From the NCBI GenBank assembly GCA_030490835.1, contig CM059971.1, positions 126,388,564 through 126,452,563 on the forward strand: 64,000 nucleotides of DNA, in the 5' to 3' direction. The stretch is from Annona cherimola (taxonomy: Eukaryota; Streptophyta; Magnoliopsida; Magnoliales; Annonaceae). The translations under genes were made by a program, and so were the position numbers. Positions 49,303 to 61,370 of this stretch are shown piece after piece. The notes under the pieces were generated by a model, which did not search any database, was not told the origin of the DNA, and worked only from the letters and a program-made list of their open reading frames with translations. How positions within the stretch are numbered: the stretch's first letter is position 1; each line of letters opens with the position of its first letter.

Positions 49303-52210
49303 AAAATAAACTACTGGTGTTACATTTTCTGTTGTTGATCTAGCATGTGCGATGAAAAGTCCAACTCGGGTACGGTACTGTGCAGTTACGGCTTTGATTT
49401 TTCGGCGGGAATATATTTATGCTTGTGATCGGATGCGCGTCTTGCCGGTGGAAAAGGCCAGACATCTATACGATAATAACGAGCACGATGCCAACGGAGG
49501 CTGGGATATAGATGTGGGGAATTTCCTTTTTTTTTTTTTTTTAAAAAAAAAAAACCCAATGCTTTGCCCAGGATAAATTCCCTATTAATTTTGCTGGGGT
49601 ACGTTTGGAAAGAGAATAAAAAAGTGGGAAATGAAAAAAATCTGAAGAAGTTAGTGATATGACGGAGAGAAACTTTAGAAAATGAGAGAATAATATAATA
49701 TAACAAAGGTAATAACTAGAAACGGAAAGAATAAAAATAAAATAAAATAAAATGGTTGTATGAGAAAATGTAAGAAAATAATTAAAATATAAATACGACA
49801 ACAATAGTAAAAACTTGAAGTAATTCGGTAAATTTTTTTAATTGGTATTATGTAGCATGACATTAGACATTACAAACTGTGCTCATTCATAATGAAAGCA
49901 ATAAACTCCCAACGATCCTTGGAGGAGACACCAAGCTCTCATCCATTCACAAGGGAAATACCATGCTCCCACTTATTATTCAGGAAGACTAACTGCTCTC
50001 AAAATTTTCTTTTCTAAGCCGAAAACCTTATTGAAAAGGTTTGATCCCCACTCATAACAACATCAATACCATATTATCGTTGCTACGACCAATGTGCCGT
50101 AGGTACATTGACAAGTTATTGTGTAGTTAATATGCTAAATCACATCAAAAGTGTACACACAAAGTGGATTTTTTTTTCTTTTACATTTTATCAAACAGAT
50201 CCTCAGGGTATAAGTTGTTGTTGATGGCTTGTCCAATTATTAATCAGAGTAAAAATAAGGTAAATTATCAAACGAAGTTCCTTTTTTCGTTTATTTGCGA
50301 AAATATGAATTTCAATATTTCAATACAAAAAATTGCCTTCAAAATGACGAGGATCGCGATTAATATATAAAACCCAGACTTCTCGCTTCTTTTAATTAGC
50401 TAATGAAATTAAATGATGATTGATGATAATTTATCATGTGCATATACAACAATTTGATAGTTGTCGGGATAGCTATACAATTTTTTTTTTTTTTTTTTTT
50501 TTTGAAAACAAGTCATGATAAATCCATGATACGAGTGAGAAATAAAGTTAATCATAAAAATACAACTGTTGAGTCTTGCATGCACGAGGTATTCCTCATT
50601 GTTGATGGGCACTTGGGAGGCCCACCGCTTCAAGCAATTAGTGGGTGCTAGGGACAAGCAAAACAGATTGAGACAGTGAGTGGCGCCTGCTCTCACCACG
50701 TTGCCCCTTGCACTGCTGCGCCTCCTTGTATTCGCAGGCATCCCGTTTCCGTGGCAGCGGAAAGGGCGCCACTGTGGGTGGAAATCAGCTTCCAACAAGA
50801 AGGGAGAAGGGAAAGGGAGACGGATTTGATTATTGGATTCCACACGGCAGGACCAGTTCTGATGCTCTCTAATAGTCTCTCCATTTTTGATTTTCTAGTA
50901 GAAAATTACAAATTACGCCAAGAAAAGAGAGAAAAAAGAGTACAGTTGTTAAGGGTCCGGAAAATCCAATTTTAAAAAAAAAAAAAAAACTGATGTCCTC
51001 TGCAAACTTCCATTATTATTTATATACACAACTAGAGCATCAGCTGTTCGACTTAAGGTCCCTTGCTCGGTGGAAGAAGTCGAGAAGGTACAATAGCAAA
51101 CTTATTAATTTATAATACATTTCTAATTAATAATCGATCATGTCACCATTATTCTGTACATATATAGCCAGCCACAGTATTCTAATTAAAATCAAATACA
51201 ATATACATCTAATTGTCTTTCTTTTCTTGTTGAATTATGTGACTATATAAGTTCGAAGCTAAGTCAGACACACTCGGTGGCCAGAATAAGTTCCCGGCTT
51301 GGATTATTTCCTTGAAGAAACAAAAATGCTGAAGGACACAACTTTGAGATATTGGTGGCTTCTTGATGAGATATGTGGATCTATCCCAATAATAGTATCC
51401 AGATCGAGTGCTTGGACGTCACGTGATGTTTCTCTTGTGGAGAATCCGATGGTGCTGTGCCCGATCGGACCATAGTGCATGCTTCCGTCAGTCCTCTTCA
51501 TGGAATAAGGCTAGCTATTTTATTTTAATTCAGTGAGCCGGTCTTATGCGTCCACCCGTATTGCACCACCGGCACAATACGATTTATTGACTTTTGAAAA
51601 TTAAAAATAAAATATTAAATAAAATTTAAAATTTAGCAAATGCGTGGGATGGAAAATTTAGGCAAGGCACGTGCACCTGTAAAAACAATTTAAAATAAAA
51701 ATAAATTTTTTGTAGCCACCAGTGCGAGATTTCGTGTGTTCGATTCATTAGATCCACCTCATGATGCATTTATTTTGTGCACAAATCACTTGTTATTTGC
51801 AATTAGAGTGAGACGAATACGAGATGAAATTTCTTAGAAGGTGTTTCAAAGGAGCCCAAGGGCTAAAGCGGAATGTATACGAGATAAAAATTTTCCTTCC
51901 TAATAAGCTTTTTTCAGTTTCCAATGTTAACTTTTTAACATTTTAAAGACAATTTTTTAATTGACAGTACACATTGTTACATTTTTATCTCATTATCTTC
52001 GTCTCATTAAAGCCTCTTGTGTCCTTCCCAACTGACTTAAATTTTCTTCAAAACCATTTTATCGCTTCTGAAGAAAATAACAATCTACTTTTCTTAATAT
52101 TTGTATAATTTCTTAATTTTTATACAATTTTGCACTCTCAATACGCAACGACAGTTTTTTTTCCATTCCACGTACGCATCTCATACTCTTCCAACCTAAA
52201 AGTCTTTGAC
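49303..52210. other. Gene-free stretch upstream of SWEET
   Basis: Several poly-T/A runs (49530-49555, 50480-50503, 50974-50989). 50600-50860 is GC-richer with frames on both strands but no recognised product. A 65-codon minus-strand frame at 51304-51501 starts with ATG and contains a CACGTGACGTC-like segment; its coding status is unknown. Confidence 0.35.
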
Positions 52211-52216
52211 GAGCCC

Positions 52217-52227
52217 TATATATATAA
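52217..52227 (+). promoter_or_regulatory. TATA box of the SWEET gene
   Basis: TATATATATAA, 170 bp before the ATG, followed by a C-rich and then T-rich leader. Confidence 0.6.
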
Positions 52228-52396
52228 CTACATTGCTTCTCTGTCATCATGCAAGTAACCCTGATAGATAGGTACTAGTACACAGTAGTACTTGGTTCTC
52301 AGAGGAGAAGCTCCGCCCAGCAGCTGCCCGACCCCCACCCCAACACCCCCCAGATCATCTTTAATTTTGTCTATTTCTTTTACTTAATCAGCAGCA

Positions 52397-55300
52397 ATGA
52401 TCTGTGCAGACAAGGCTCGGTTTGCATTTGGCGTTGCAGGTGGGTGAATTGAAGCTAATTTCTACAACACTAAGTTATCTTAATTTTTCACCAAAAATAA
52501 TCACTTCGAATTTATTTTCGTTTTTATTCTATGATCTCCGCTCTTTTCCACCCATAGAAGAGAGAGCGTGAGAAATTGAGCTAGGATATAATCCTTAAAT
52601 GGATCCATTTTCTGTTTCCAGTCATGAATCCGTACGTCTTCTAATTAATATTTATCATGATTTACATTACCCAAACTTATTTTTTGTTACTTACTTAATT
52701 TAGATGATTGGTGACTAAAAAAACGTCATCTATGTATTTTTTTTTTTTTTTTTTGCCAGACAGTAAAAATTCTCTGTTTTGTCTCCTTAATTTGCCAGCT
52801 GACGCGTTAGTGACCTTCTGGTTATTGCAGGCAATGTAACAGCACTTGGGTTATTTCTCTCCCCTATGTAAGCATGCAACCTTTTTTCGAAGTTGCCTGT
52901 TCCAAGTTACAGCTCCTTTCTTCTGAGTGGGATACCGGGATGGGGACAAACAAATAAAACGTCTGTTTCACCAGTTCCAACTTCCAGGAACCAACAAACG
53001 AAGCACGTCAATTTGGGCCCTTTGGACTGGGCCTATCCTTGCCGTAGAGATTAACTAACTAATGATCAGATCATGATCTTGATCACCACTTGATATTGTC
53101 AAATAACAGCTAATTGATATATTAAAATTTGAATAGTTGGATAAACAGACTGTAACACAAATACAGAGTTCCAAAATCAAACCCCGTTGCAATTTATATT
53201 ATCTGGGTACATGTCCAAACATTTTCAGGCCCACCTTTTGGCGCATATGGAAGAAAAGATCAGTGGAGGAGTTCTCGGCCACTCCGTATCTGTTGGCGCT
53301 GATCAACTGCATCCTCTGGTTCGAATATGGGCTGCCAATGATCAACCCGCATTCCATCCTGGTTGCAACCGTCAACGCCACTGGCTTTGTGATCGAGCTC
53401 GTCTACGTACTCGTCTTCTCCCTATTCACGGACAAAAGTAAACGGTTCAAGCTGCTCGCTTTGATGCTGCTTGAAATACTCTTTGCCAGCGGCTTAGCTG
53501 CTTTCGTCTTGACTGCCATCCACAAGCATGAACGGCGGGCGCTGATTGTGGGTTGCCTCGGCGTCTTCATCACATCCCTCATGTATGCCGCGCCACTCGG
53601 CATCATGGTGAGTCACGAGTGCTCATCGAAGGCGAAGGTCTTGCTGCATGCATGCGCCTTTCGTTTCCGAATGCATTCTGAATTTCTGATATTATCATTT
53701 CTAGGATCGTGATTATTCTTAAATCTTGTGTGGAACGTGCATGGCCAGAAAATGGTGATCAAGACGAGGAGTGTGGAGTACTTGCCTTTCTTTCTGGCGT
53801 TAACCTCTTTCACCAATGGCCTTTGCTGGGCAGGATACGGTCTTATTCACTTCGACGCCGTTATCGTTGTATGCATATCGCACTTCATCCTTACTCTTTT
53901 TGTATTCTTATATTGTTGTGGACTTCTTTATCACACAAATATTCCAACACAAAATGCACTATCAGACCCACCCAGCAGCATGTCTTGGTCCGAAGCATTC
54001 TAAAAACTCGAATGTGATGTGATGAATGAGATGAAAATTTTCATTTTTAGGGTGTGTTTGACACTATGCAGAAAATGTAAGTTAAAATTTTTCAATCTAA
54101 AACTTTTCACTCTCCACAAATATCATATTTTTTAATTACTTTTTCACATTTTTCTATATAACTATCCTACTTTTCAATCATTTCTACACAACTACCCACA
54201 CAACTAACCTATCTATTTTAACTTTATCTTCTTTACTCCTCATAATTACTCATATCATATCACATTATTTTGACAACTTTTACTCTTCAAAACTATTCTC
54301 CAAAAGTTTTATCCATTCCCAAACACACCCTTAATATAAAATTTTAATTTTCAATACATTTTTTTCATTTTTTTAATACAACTTCTATATTTTCGATACT
54401 ATTTTTTTTTCGTTCCTAAAATACATGGTTATTTGTTCATCCCATTCAATTCCTTGTACGCTATTCTCATAAAAAAAAAAAGAAAAAAAAAATTCCTTGT
54501 ACGCTACCAAATAGCCCTGAGAAATTGCTCTTAGAGACCATCTCTACCGACAATACTGTTATTGTGGAACACTTTGACGATTATGGTTTGAAGCTTAAAT
54601 TCTATCCCCCCACCGCAACAGAATTATCATATTTAGTCAATTTTTACAGCTAATTTTAATTTTGATTAAATTTAATTATAAGTATTCAAATTTTAATACC
54701 ATTTGCAACCCACTAATAATTAATATTTGTAGTATAATTATAAGTAATGTAATATTAAGTAATATGAAAGTTGGCCGCATTTAATTGTATGTCAGCATCT
54801 CAGATAGTCAAATAAATTTTTGCAGTCAAATATGAATGATTATAAGTAATATAATACTCAGTAATACTAAAATTGATTGCATGTCATACCTTGGATAGCC
54901 AGATAAGTTTTCGCAGCCAAATTAATATATATACAACCAATTTTAATTTATGTATAGACAAAAAATGGTTGCATTGATTAATAGTTTTTTGCTGTGTCTA
55001 ACTATGAAATATTATTTTAAGTATGATTTGTTTCCTTCATGCTAAAAATTATTCAAGTAATTGATATTAATCATACGAAACAAAAAATTACTAAATACGA
55101 AAAAACAATATTCAGTGAAAAACTGATAATGTGGCAACTTTTACATAATTAAAACTGATAATATGCTAAATTTTTTCATAAAAAATACAAAATTTTAAAA
55201 TATATTTTATCAAACAGAATAATAATTTAGATAAGGCGCGATTGATTTAATATAGAACACTTACGATATTTCTCGAAGAGATTAATCTACGTGGTTTTAT

Positions 55301-55794
55301 GCAATTATTTTGACCTGCTTCAATATTTGCGTACCGTGTTTAACTAAAATATTTTATATGAACGTTACTAGTATGTCGTTCCGATTAATGCTGCCAGAGA
55401 CGGGAATGATTTAATTAGAGGGCAAAGGCTGCTGCAACTGGGTCCTAATATCCTGCATGATGGCCCCTTTTCTAAGGGGGTTGTAGGCAGAAGAAGCCGT
55501 GGAACCTCAAAAGAGGCCCTTTAATTAATCGAGTGAGCATGATTTTCTTAATTACGTCGATCTTCCTTTAATTTTGTTGATTTTGCTTCCCAGATTCCCA
55601 ACGGTTTAGGCGTCCTGTTCGGCGTCATTCAGCTCATATTACATGCAGTGTTTTACAAGTCTACCAAGAGGCAGATAGAGGCTAGGAATGCCAAAGGCGA
55701 GCCTGGCCTGGCTGAGATCGTTTTGATCAGAGACACCCAGAAAGCTTGCAATGTGCCTCAAAATGACCACAGTTCCCAGATCACGTCGAAATGA
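52397..55794 (+). CDS. SWEET sugar transporter, probably clade II
   Basis: Exons 52397-52439, 52831-52867, 53229-53607, 53749-53868 and 55594-55794; GT-AG introns, phases fit, 259 residues. Two MtN3/saliva repeats (about 10-95 and 129-212) give seven membrane segments: ALGLFLSPMPTFWRIWKKRS, INCILWFEYGLPM, VNATGFVIELVYV, then LMYAAPLGIMKMVIKTRSVE, LPFFLALTSFTNGLCWAGYG and IPNGLGVLFGVIQLI. The four conserved prolines (P26, P46, P149, P166) and the substrate-pocket asparagines (N76, N196) are present, so transport ability is expected. Family members move glucose, fructose or other hexoses down a gradient through plasma or vacuole membranes. The RIWKKRSVEE and GLPM/HPHS pieces resemble SWEET4-7; clade is an inference. 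Intron 4 (1.7 kb) holds a complete MITE. The third exon joins what are two exons in many SWEET genes. Confidence 0.93.
54050..54330. mobile_element. Complete MITE, GTGTTTGG-end family, in SWEET intron 4
   Basis: 281 bp with perfect ends GGGTGTGTTTG and CAAACACACCC, flanked by TTA at 54047-54049 and 54331-54333. TTA target duplications mark Tourist (PIF/Harbinger) MITEs. Best-preserved copy in the window and a good reference for the family. Confidence 0.9.
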
Positions 55795-55814
55795 TAGAAA
55801 TTATTATTATTATT

Positions 55815-55835
55815 TTCTTCTTCTTCTTCTTCTTC
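55815..55835. repeat. (TTC)7 microsatellite in SWEET 3' UTR
   Basis: Seven TTC units just after the stop codon. Absent from the decayed SWEET copy at 58913-59106. Confidence 0.9.
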
Positions 55836-56104
55836 TTTTCCCTCTTTTAATGTTTTACAAGAAAGTCTGCCATGTGTCTTGAATGATGATATAGGACTAC
55901 CATTTCACAAGTGCTGCACAGCCTGTAGTTGTGTTTTCCAATTTTCATAATGGAAATTTCCCTTATCTTGACTATATATATAGTCCCTGGAAGTAATGGA
56001 ATGGGATTCATTTTCCATTTTAAGGGATGCAACACTTTGGTAGGAGAGAGATCAGGGGACATATGGTGATACTTTATGGCATAAAAAATAAAATATTGAT
56101 TGTG

Positions 56105-56456
56105 GGGTGATGATAAATTTGATTGCTCGCTTCACAGGTGCTTTACATAATTTATATATTAGATTTTACAATTCTAGGAGGTATGTACATATTTTTATTG
56201 AATTTAAAAATCAACAAACTTTTGAAGTTAAAAATGACTTACACAGTACATCAAAAAAGAAAAAACGACTTGCATATATACCCCTAAAGGTAGTTGAATT
56301 TTAAAATTTAAAAGTTTAAACGGATAAATGTCCAAAATTGTAAATTTTGATATAAATTAAATATACTTGTGATAGCATTCTCATTAAAAAATAAACAAAT
56401 ATAAATCAAAGTCCCGTAGAAGCTCCTGTGAGGCTGACTTTGCTGGATCATCACCT
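56105..56456. mobile_element. Foldback element related to 23300-23618
   Basis: Ends 'ggtgatgat' and 'atcatcacc'. Left sub-terminal 'cgcttcacagg', mirrored by 'cctgtgaggctgac'. The arms contain 'aatttatatattagatttta' and mirror 'gatataaattaaatatactt'. Arms meet near 56280. Confidence 0.7.
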
Positions 56457-56964
56457 TTAATTTGTGACCAAAGTGTTACTAATAATTTTGCGCCCATCAT
56501 AACCTCAATATAAGCTTGAAAAATCTTTAAAAAGAAAGACACTGCAAAAATTATGATTTTTTGATAATCAAAATTTACAAAAGATTAATATTTGGTTAGG
56601 AAAGAAAATTTTAATTGCCAATACTTAGTGGCACATATTATACAACTCTGACTACGAAAGTAATTCATGATTGTTATAATTAGCTTATCATGATCAAGCA
56701 GACTTTTCTTTACCTATGAAAGCATTAAGATAAGCAAGTAAATTTTTCCTCACCTCATTGCATATATACATATAGAAAAATATTCCACTGCACGTAAATA
56801 CACTTGAACTTACGGTGCATTTGACTTGAAACGAGCTCTACATGATCATAAAATGTACATCTGTTGCACCTATTATACTTAGAATTATTTCTTTTATTAG
56901 CATACCAATTTTATTCAAATTTGATATGTATATGAGCCCCATCTTAAATGACTATTATTTCATG

Positions 56965-57250
56965 CAGCCAGGTGCATTTAGTTTTGGTGCACTCTAGTGA
57001 AAATATCCATTTTTTAAAATTTTTTAAATTTTTTTACACAATTGTTAATCTAAATGTATTTAATATGTGTATTAATTTTTACCTTTTTGTAAATTTTTAG
57101 ATATTTTTTTTAATTTTTTAAAACCAGTGGCATTTTTGTAATTTTAAATTACTAAAATATCGCCGATTTTTAAAAATTCAAAAATGATAGAAATTAACAC
57201 ATATGTTAAATATATTTATATTAAGTGCACCCGGGTGCATTTAAGCATCA
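56965..57250. mobile_element. Foldback element, 'core' family, decayed
   Basis: Left 'caggtgcatttagttttggt', right 'agtgcacccgggtgcattta'. The arms carry 'ttgttaatctaaatgtattt' and 'aacacatatgttaaatatat', with 'cagtggcatttttgtaattt' at the centre. No clean target duplication seen. Confidence 0.7.
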
Positions 57251-57439
57251 CCGCATTTGAAAATGGTACAAAATCAACGTGATAAAAAAGTTTGATGTAA
57301 ATATTAATTTTAAAGTTTTTTAACATATAAACTATCTAAGATATAATTTAGATATGCATAAATAATCATCGAAAATATTATATATTTAAATACATGCAAG
57401 TCCCATTTTGAGATAAATATATCATAACTTATGGTGCAT

Positions 57440-60400
57440 GTATTTGTACTGAAACATATCTCATATATATATATGTAAATATATATATGTAAATATTTAC
57501 ATATAGAAAACTCATTTGGTGCGGACGGACTGCACTGTAATTATGGCACGGTCTGCTGCAAAATAAACTCTACATATATTAAAATGTTAAAATACTTTGT
57601 ACAATCATTTATCCATATAAATAACATACTTTAGATGGTTTAGATCTTAAAAATACTACTTTAATATTGATATTTATGCTAAACTATTTTATTATGTTGA
57701 TTTTTACTATTTTAAGATGGGGCATATGCTCATGCTAGATTTGGATGAAAATTGGTATGCTAGTAGAATAAATAATTCTAAATACAGTAGGTGGGGTAAA
57801 TATTAATTTTAATATATGTGGAACCCATTTTTGAGGTGAATTGCACTGTTATTTATGGTGCAGTCCATCTGCACTTGAATAATTTTCTTATATATATGGG
57901 TTTCGCTTCTATGTAACCAGGTTACATAAAAGTGGTTACATGTAACTCCCTTAATTTTTAAAATATTGATGATCGATGTGAAATTCAATCCATTCATTAT
58001 ATTCAACATTACTTGTTTAGCTAGGAGATTAAGTTTTATCCAAACCAAGTATGTGCATGAGCCACATTTGCACGAGAAATTTTCAAGTGCAGCATGCATT
58101 AAGTGTAGTGGCGTTAAAATGGGCCCCACATGATGATAAAATTATAATTTACTCCACCAATTGTATTTATAATAATGTATTATATTATCATATCGATTTT
58201 CATCCCAATCGAATTTGTGTATGGACGCTACTTGAAAATAGTACAAATTCAATGTAATAAAATAGTTTGATATAAATAATAACTTTAAAGTTGTTTTTTC
58301 AACTAAACCATTTGCTTTAAAATTTATATATAGATAAATGATTATATAAAGTTTCGTTGCATTCTAATATGTGTGGAGTCCAAAAATAGACAAATGTACC
58401 ACTGTTCCGGTGTAGTGATGGTTATATAAAAATGAGGTTTCATAGGAAGAGAATTGTATAATATATATGAAAATTAATCTAGTATAGACGGACTGCGGCG
58501 CCCCAAAAAGGGCTCCATATCCTTTAAAATCAACATCTACCTCATCCATTGTATGTAGAATTATTTATTTTAATAAGGTACTAATTTTCATTCAAATCCA
58601 ACATGTGTATGTACCCCATCTTAAAATGGTACAAAATTAACATAATAAAATAATCTAAGTTAAAATTAAGTTAAAGTTGTATTTTCAACATTTAAGCGGT
58701 CTAAATTGTAATTTTTATATAGATAATAACTGTATAAAATATCATTACATTTTAATATATGCGGGAGCCATTTTGCAGTGGACTACACCCAGTTTGCACA
58801 TAATGGATTTTCTCTCTCAATATATAAACAGATCTAGAGGTGGTTTGATGTAACATTTTTAAATTTTAAGTCATTGATGTTTTATGAAAAATTCAATTCC
58901 TTTGTTGCATTTAAGCTTGCAATCTGCCTCAAAATGGCCACAATTCCCATATCACGTCGAAATGATAGAAATTATTATTATTCCTTTTAACGTTTTACAA
59001 GAAAGTCTGCCGCGTGCCTTGAATGATCATATAGGATACCATTTAGCAAGTTCTGTACTTGTGTTTTCCAATTTTCATAACCGAAAATTTCCTTTATCTT
59101 GACTATCTGTGTCTTCTAATTTTCATAATTGAATACTTGTGTTTGCTATGTGTCCCAATTTTGAAGTTATTTTTCAACATATAAACTATCCAAGATATAA
59201 TTTATATATAGATAAATGATTATATAAAGTATTAATATATTTAAGTGCACATAAGGCTTGTTTGAGCAAAATGTACTATAACTTATGGTGCATGTAAATG
59301 CAATAGATCATATAAATGCATGGGTCATATATATAGTTAAATTCAAGTGCAGCGCAACTACACCGTAATTACGGCGTAGTTGCGTAAAAATGGGCCCTAC
59401 ATGATCATAAAGTTATAATCTACTCTACCTATTATATTTAGAATAATATCTTTTATTACGATACTAATTTTCATTTTAATTAGAAACTTGTGTGGACCCT
59501 ATCTAAAAATGGTACAAATTCAATGTAATAAAATAGTTTAATATAAATAATAATTTTAAAGTGATTTTTTAACATGTAAACTATTTATTATAAAATTTAT
59601 ATATGAATAAATAATTATATAAAGTTCCATCGCATTTTAATATGTGATGAGCTAATTTTTGGGCAAATATACAACTGCTCTAGTGCAGTGCAACTGTACC
59701 AGAATAGGTCTCGTATAGAGCACCCATCCTAGTCAAATGGTGGGCCCCATGCACATTAGAATATAATGAAACTTTATACAACCATTTATCAATGTAAAAA
59801 TCATACTTTAGACAGTTTAGATGTTAAAAATATCGCTTTAAACTTAATATTTATATTAAATTATTTTATTACATTGATTTTGTACTATTTTTAAGATGAG
59901 CACATACACATGTTAGATTTGGATGAAAATTAGTATGCCAATAAAATGAATAATTCTAAATACAATTAGTGAAAGAGATTTCTCATTCATAATCAAATGG
60001 GCCCTACAGTGCATGGACAAGTACGAATGTATCCATATAAATACATATGAGAATTTATCGATTGTGTTTGGCTCAAAATAAGTCATACATGCATTTAATT
60101 ATATTAATACTTTATAAAATAACTAATCTATATGTAACTTCTATCTTAGATAGTTTACATATTAAGAAAACAGCATTAAAATTATCATTTACATCAAAAT
60201 GTTTTACTACGTTGATTTATATCATTTTCGGACAGAGCCTATACAGATATCCAATTTGGATGAAAACTTATAACTAATAAAAGAAACAATTATAAATCTA
60301 ATGGATAAATTATGTATATATTTTATGATCATACGAGACCTATTTTGAGCTAAATGCATCATAAGTTATGATGCATTTACATGCACCCTCTCTCGATAAT

Positions 60401-61370
60401 ATATATGGAATGTTTATGTGAAATCTCTTTATTGCGTAGCTCATTTCATAACGAATTTTTTGATAGATGATAAAAAACTTATTCGGTATATTGTATTTAA
60501 TGTAATTTAGAATATTTTAGAAACTCATTCACTTGTTTAGTATCACTATAAATATGTAAAATCAATGTAATAAAATAATTTAATATTAAATATGTGTTTG
60601 TTTATACAAAAAAATTCATATTAAAACTTTTTAGTTTTCATATATTATTCCATTTTTAATTATTTTTCACCTTTTCTTGTACAATTATTCTACTTTTTCT
60701 GATTGTAAAAATATATACAATTAGAAAGTATATATATACATCTTTAAAAATGGTAAAAATTAATTTATAAATTAAATATAACTAAAATAAAAATTTTGTA
60801 AAAAAATTTGAAAAAATAAAAATGTATGTATTTTAGGCCGATCTGAAATAGCCTCATTTCATACTAGTTTTAAATGGTCAAGCATAATTCTAAACACAAT
60901 GAGTAAAGCATTATATCATTTTATGCTTATGTAGGGCTCGCTTTAAGCCAAATTTGTTGTAACTTATGGTGCATGTAAATGCACAGAATAAGTTTTCATA
61001 TATAAGAATTCATTATGTGCTGACGGACTGCATTATACCTATGGTGCAATTTGCCGTAAAATTGGTAATACACATATTAAAATATAATAATACTTTATAC
61101 AACCATTTATTCATATAAAAATTATAATTTAAACGATTTATATGTTAAAAATATAACTTTAAACTTGATATTTACATTAAACTATTTTATTATATTGATT
61201 TTGTACTATTTTAAGACGGGGAACATATACATGTTGGATTTGAATGAAAATTGGTATGTCATCAAAATAAATAATTTTAATTATAATGTGTGGGATACAT
61301 ATTAATTTTATTATATGTGGGCCCATTTTTGGGCGAACTGCTCTCTGCACTGGATTGTCAAGAATCAATT
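57440..61370. mobile_element. Cluster of nested MITEs with 'gacggactgcac' and 'ttatggtgcatgtaaatgca' ends
   Basis: Repeated palindromic units of 300-370 bp. Examples: 57517-57890 ('gcggacggactgcactgtaa' mirrored by 'ttgcactgttatttatgg'), 58085-58430, 58482-58790, 59345-59705 and 61010-61360. Shared interior text includes 'ggatgaaaattggtatgc', 'atttatccatataaa' and 'ttttattatgttgatttt'. Blocks ending in 'ttatggtgcatgtaaatgc' recur near 57435, 59285, 60370 and 60965. No coding region. Unit boundaries are approximate, and copies partly overlap or are nested. Confidence 0.75.
58913..59106 (+). pseudogene. Decayed copy of the SWEET 3' end
   Basis: Aligns with 55742-55975: the last codons (ACN-PQN-H-S-ITSK then stop, still in frame), 'gaaattattattatt', 'ttttacaagaaagtctgcc' and 'gtgttttccaattttcataa' through 'tatcttgactat'. 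It lacks the (TTC)n tract and about 30 further bases and has many substitutions. No other SWEET exon is found nearby, so it is a fragment and not a gene. Confidence 0.85.
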
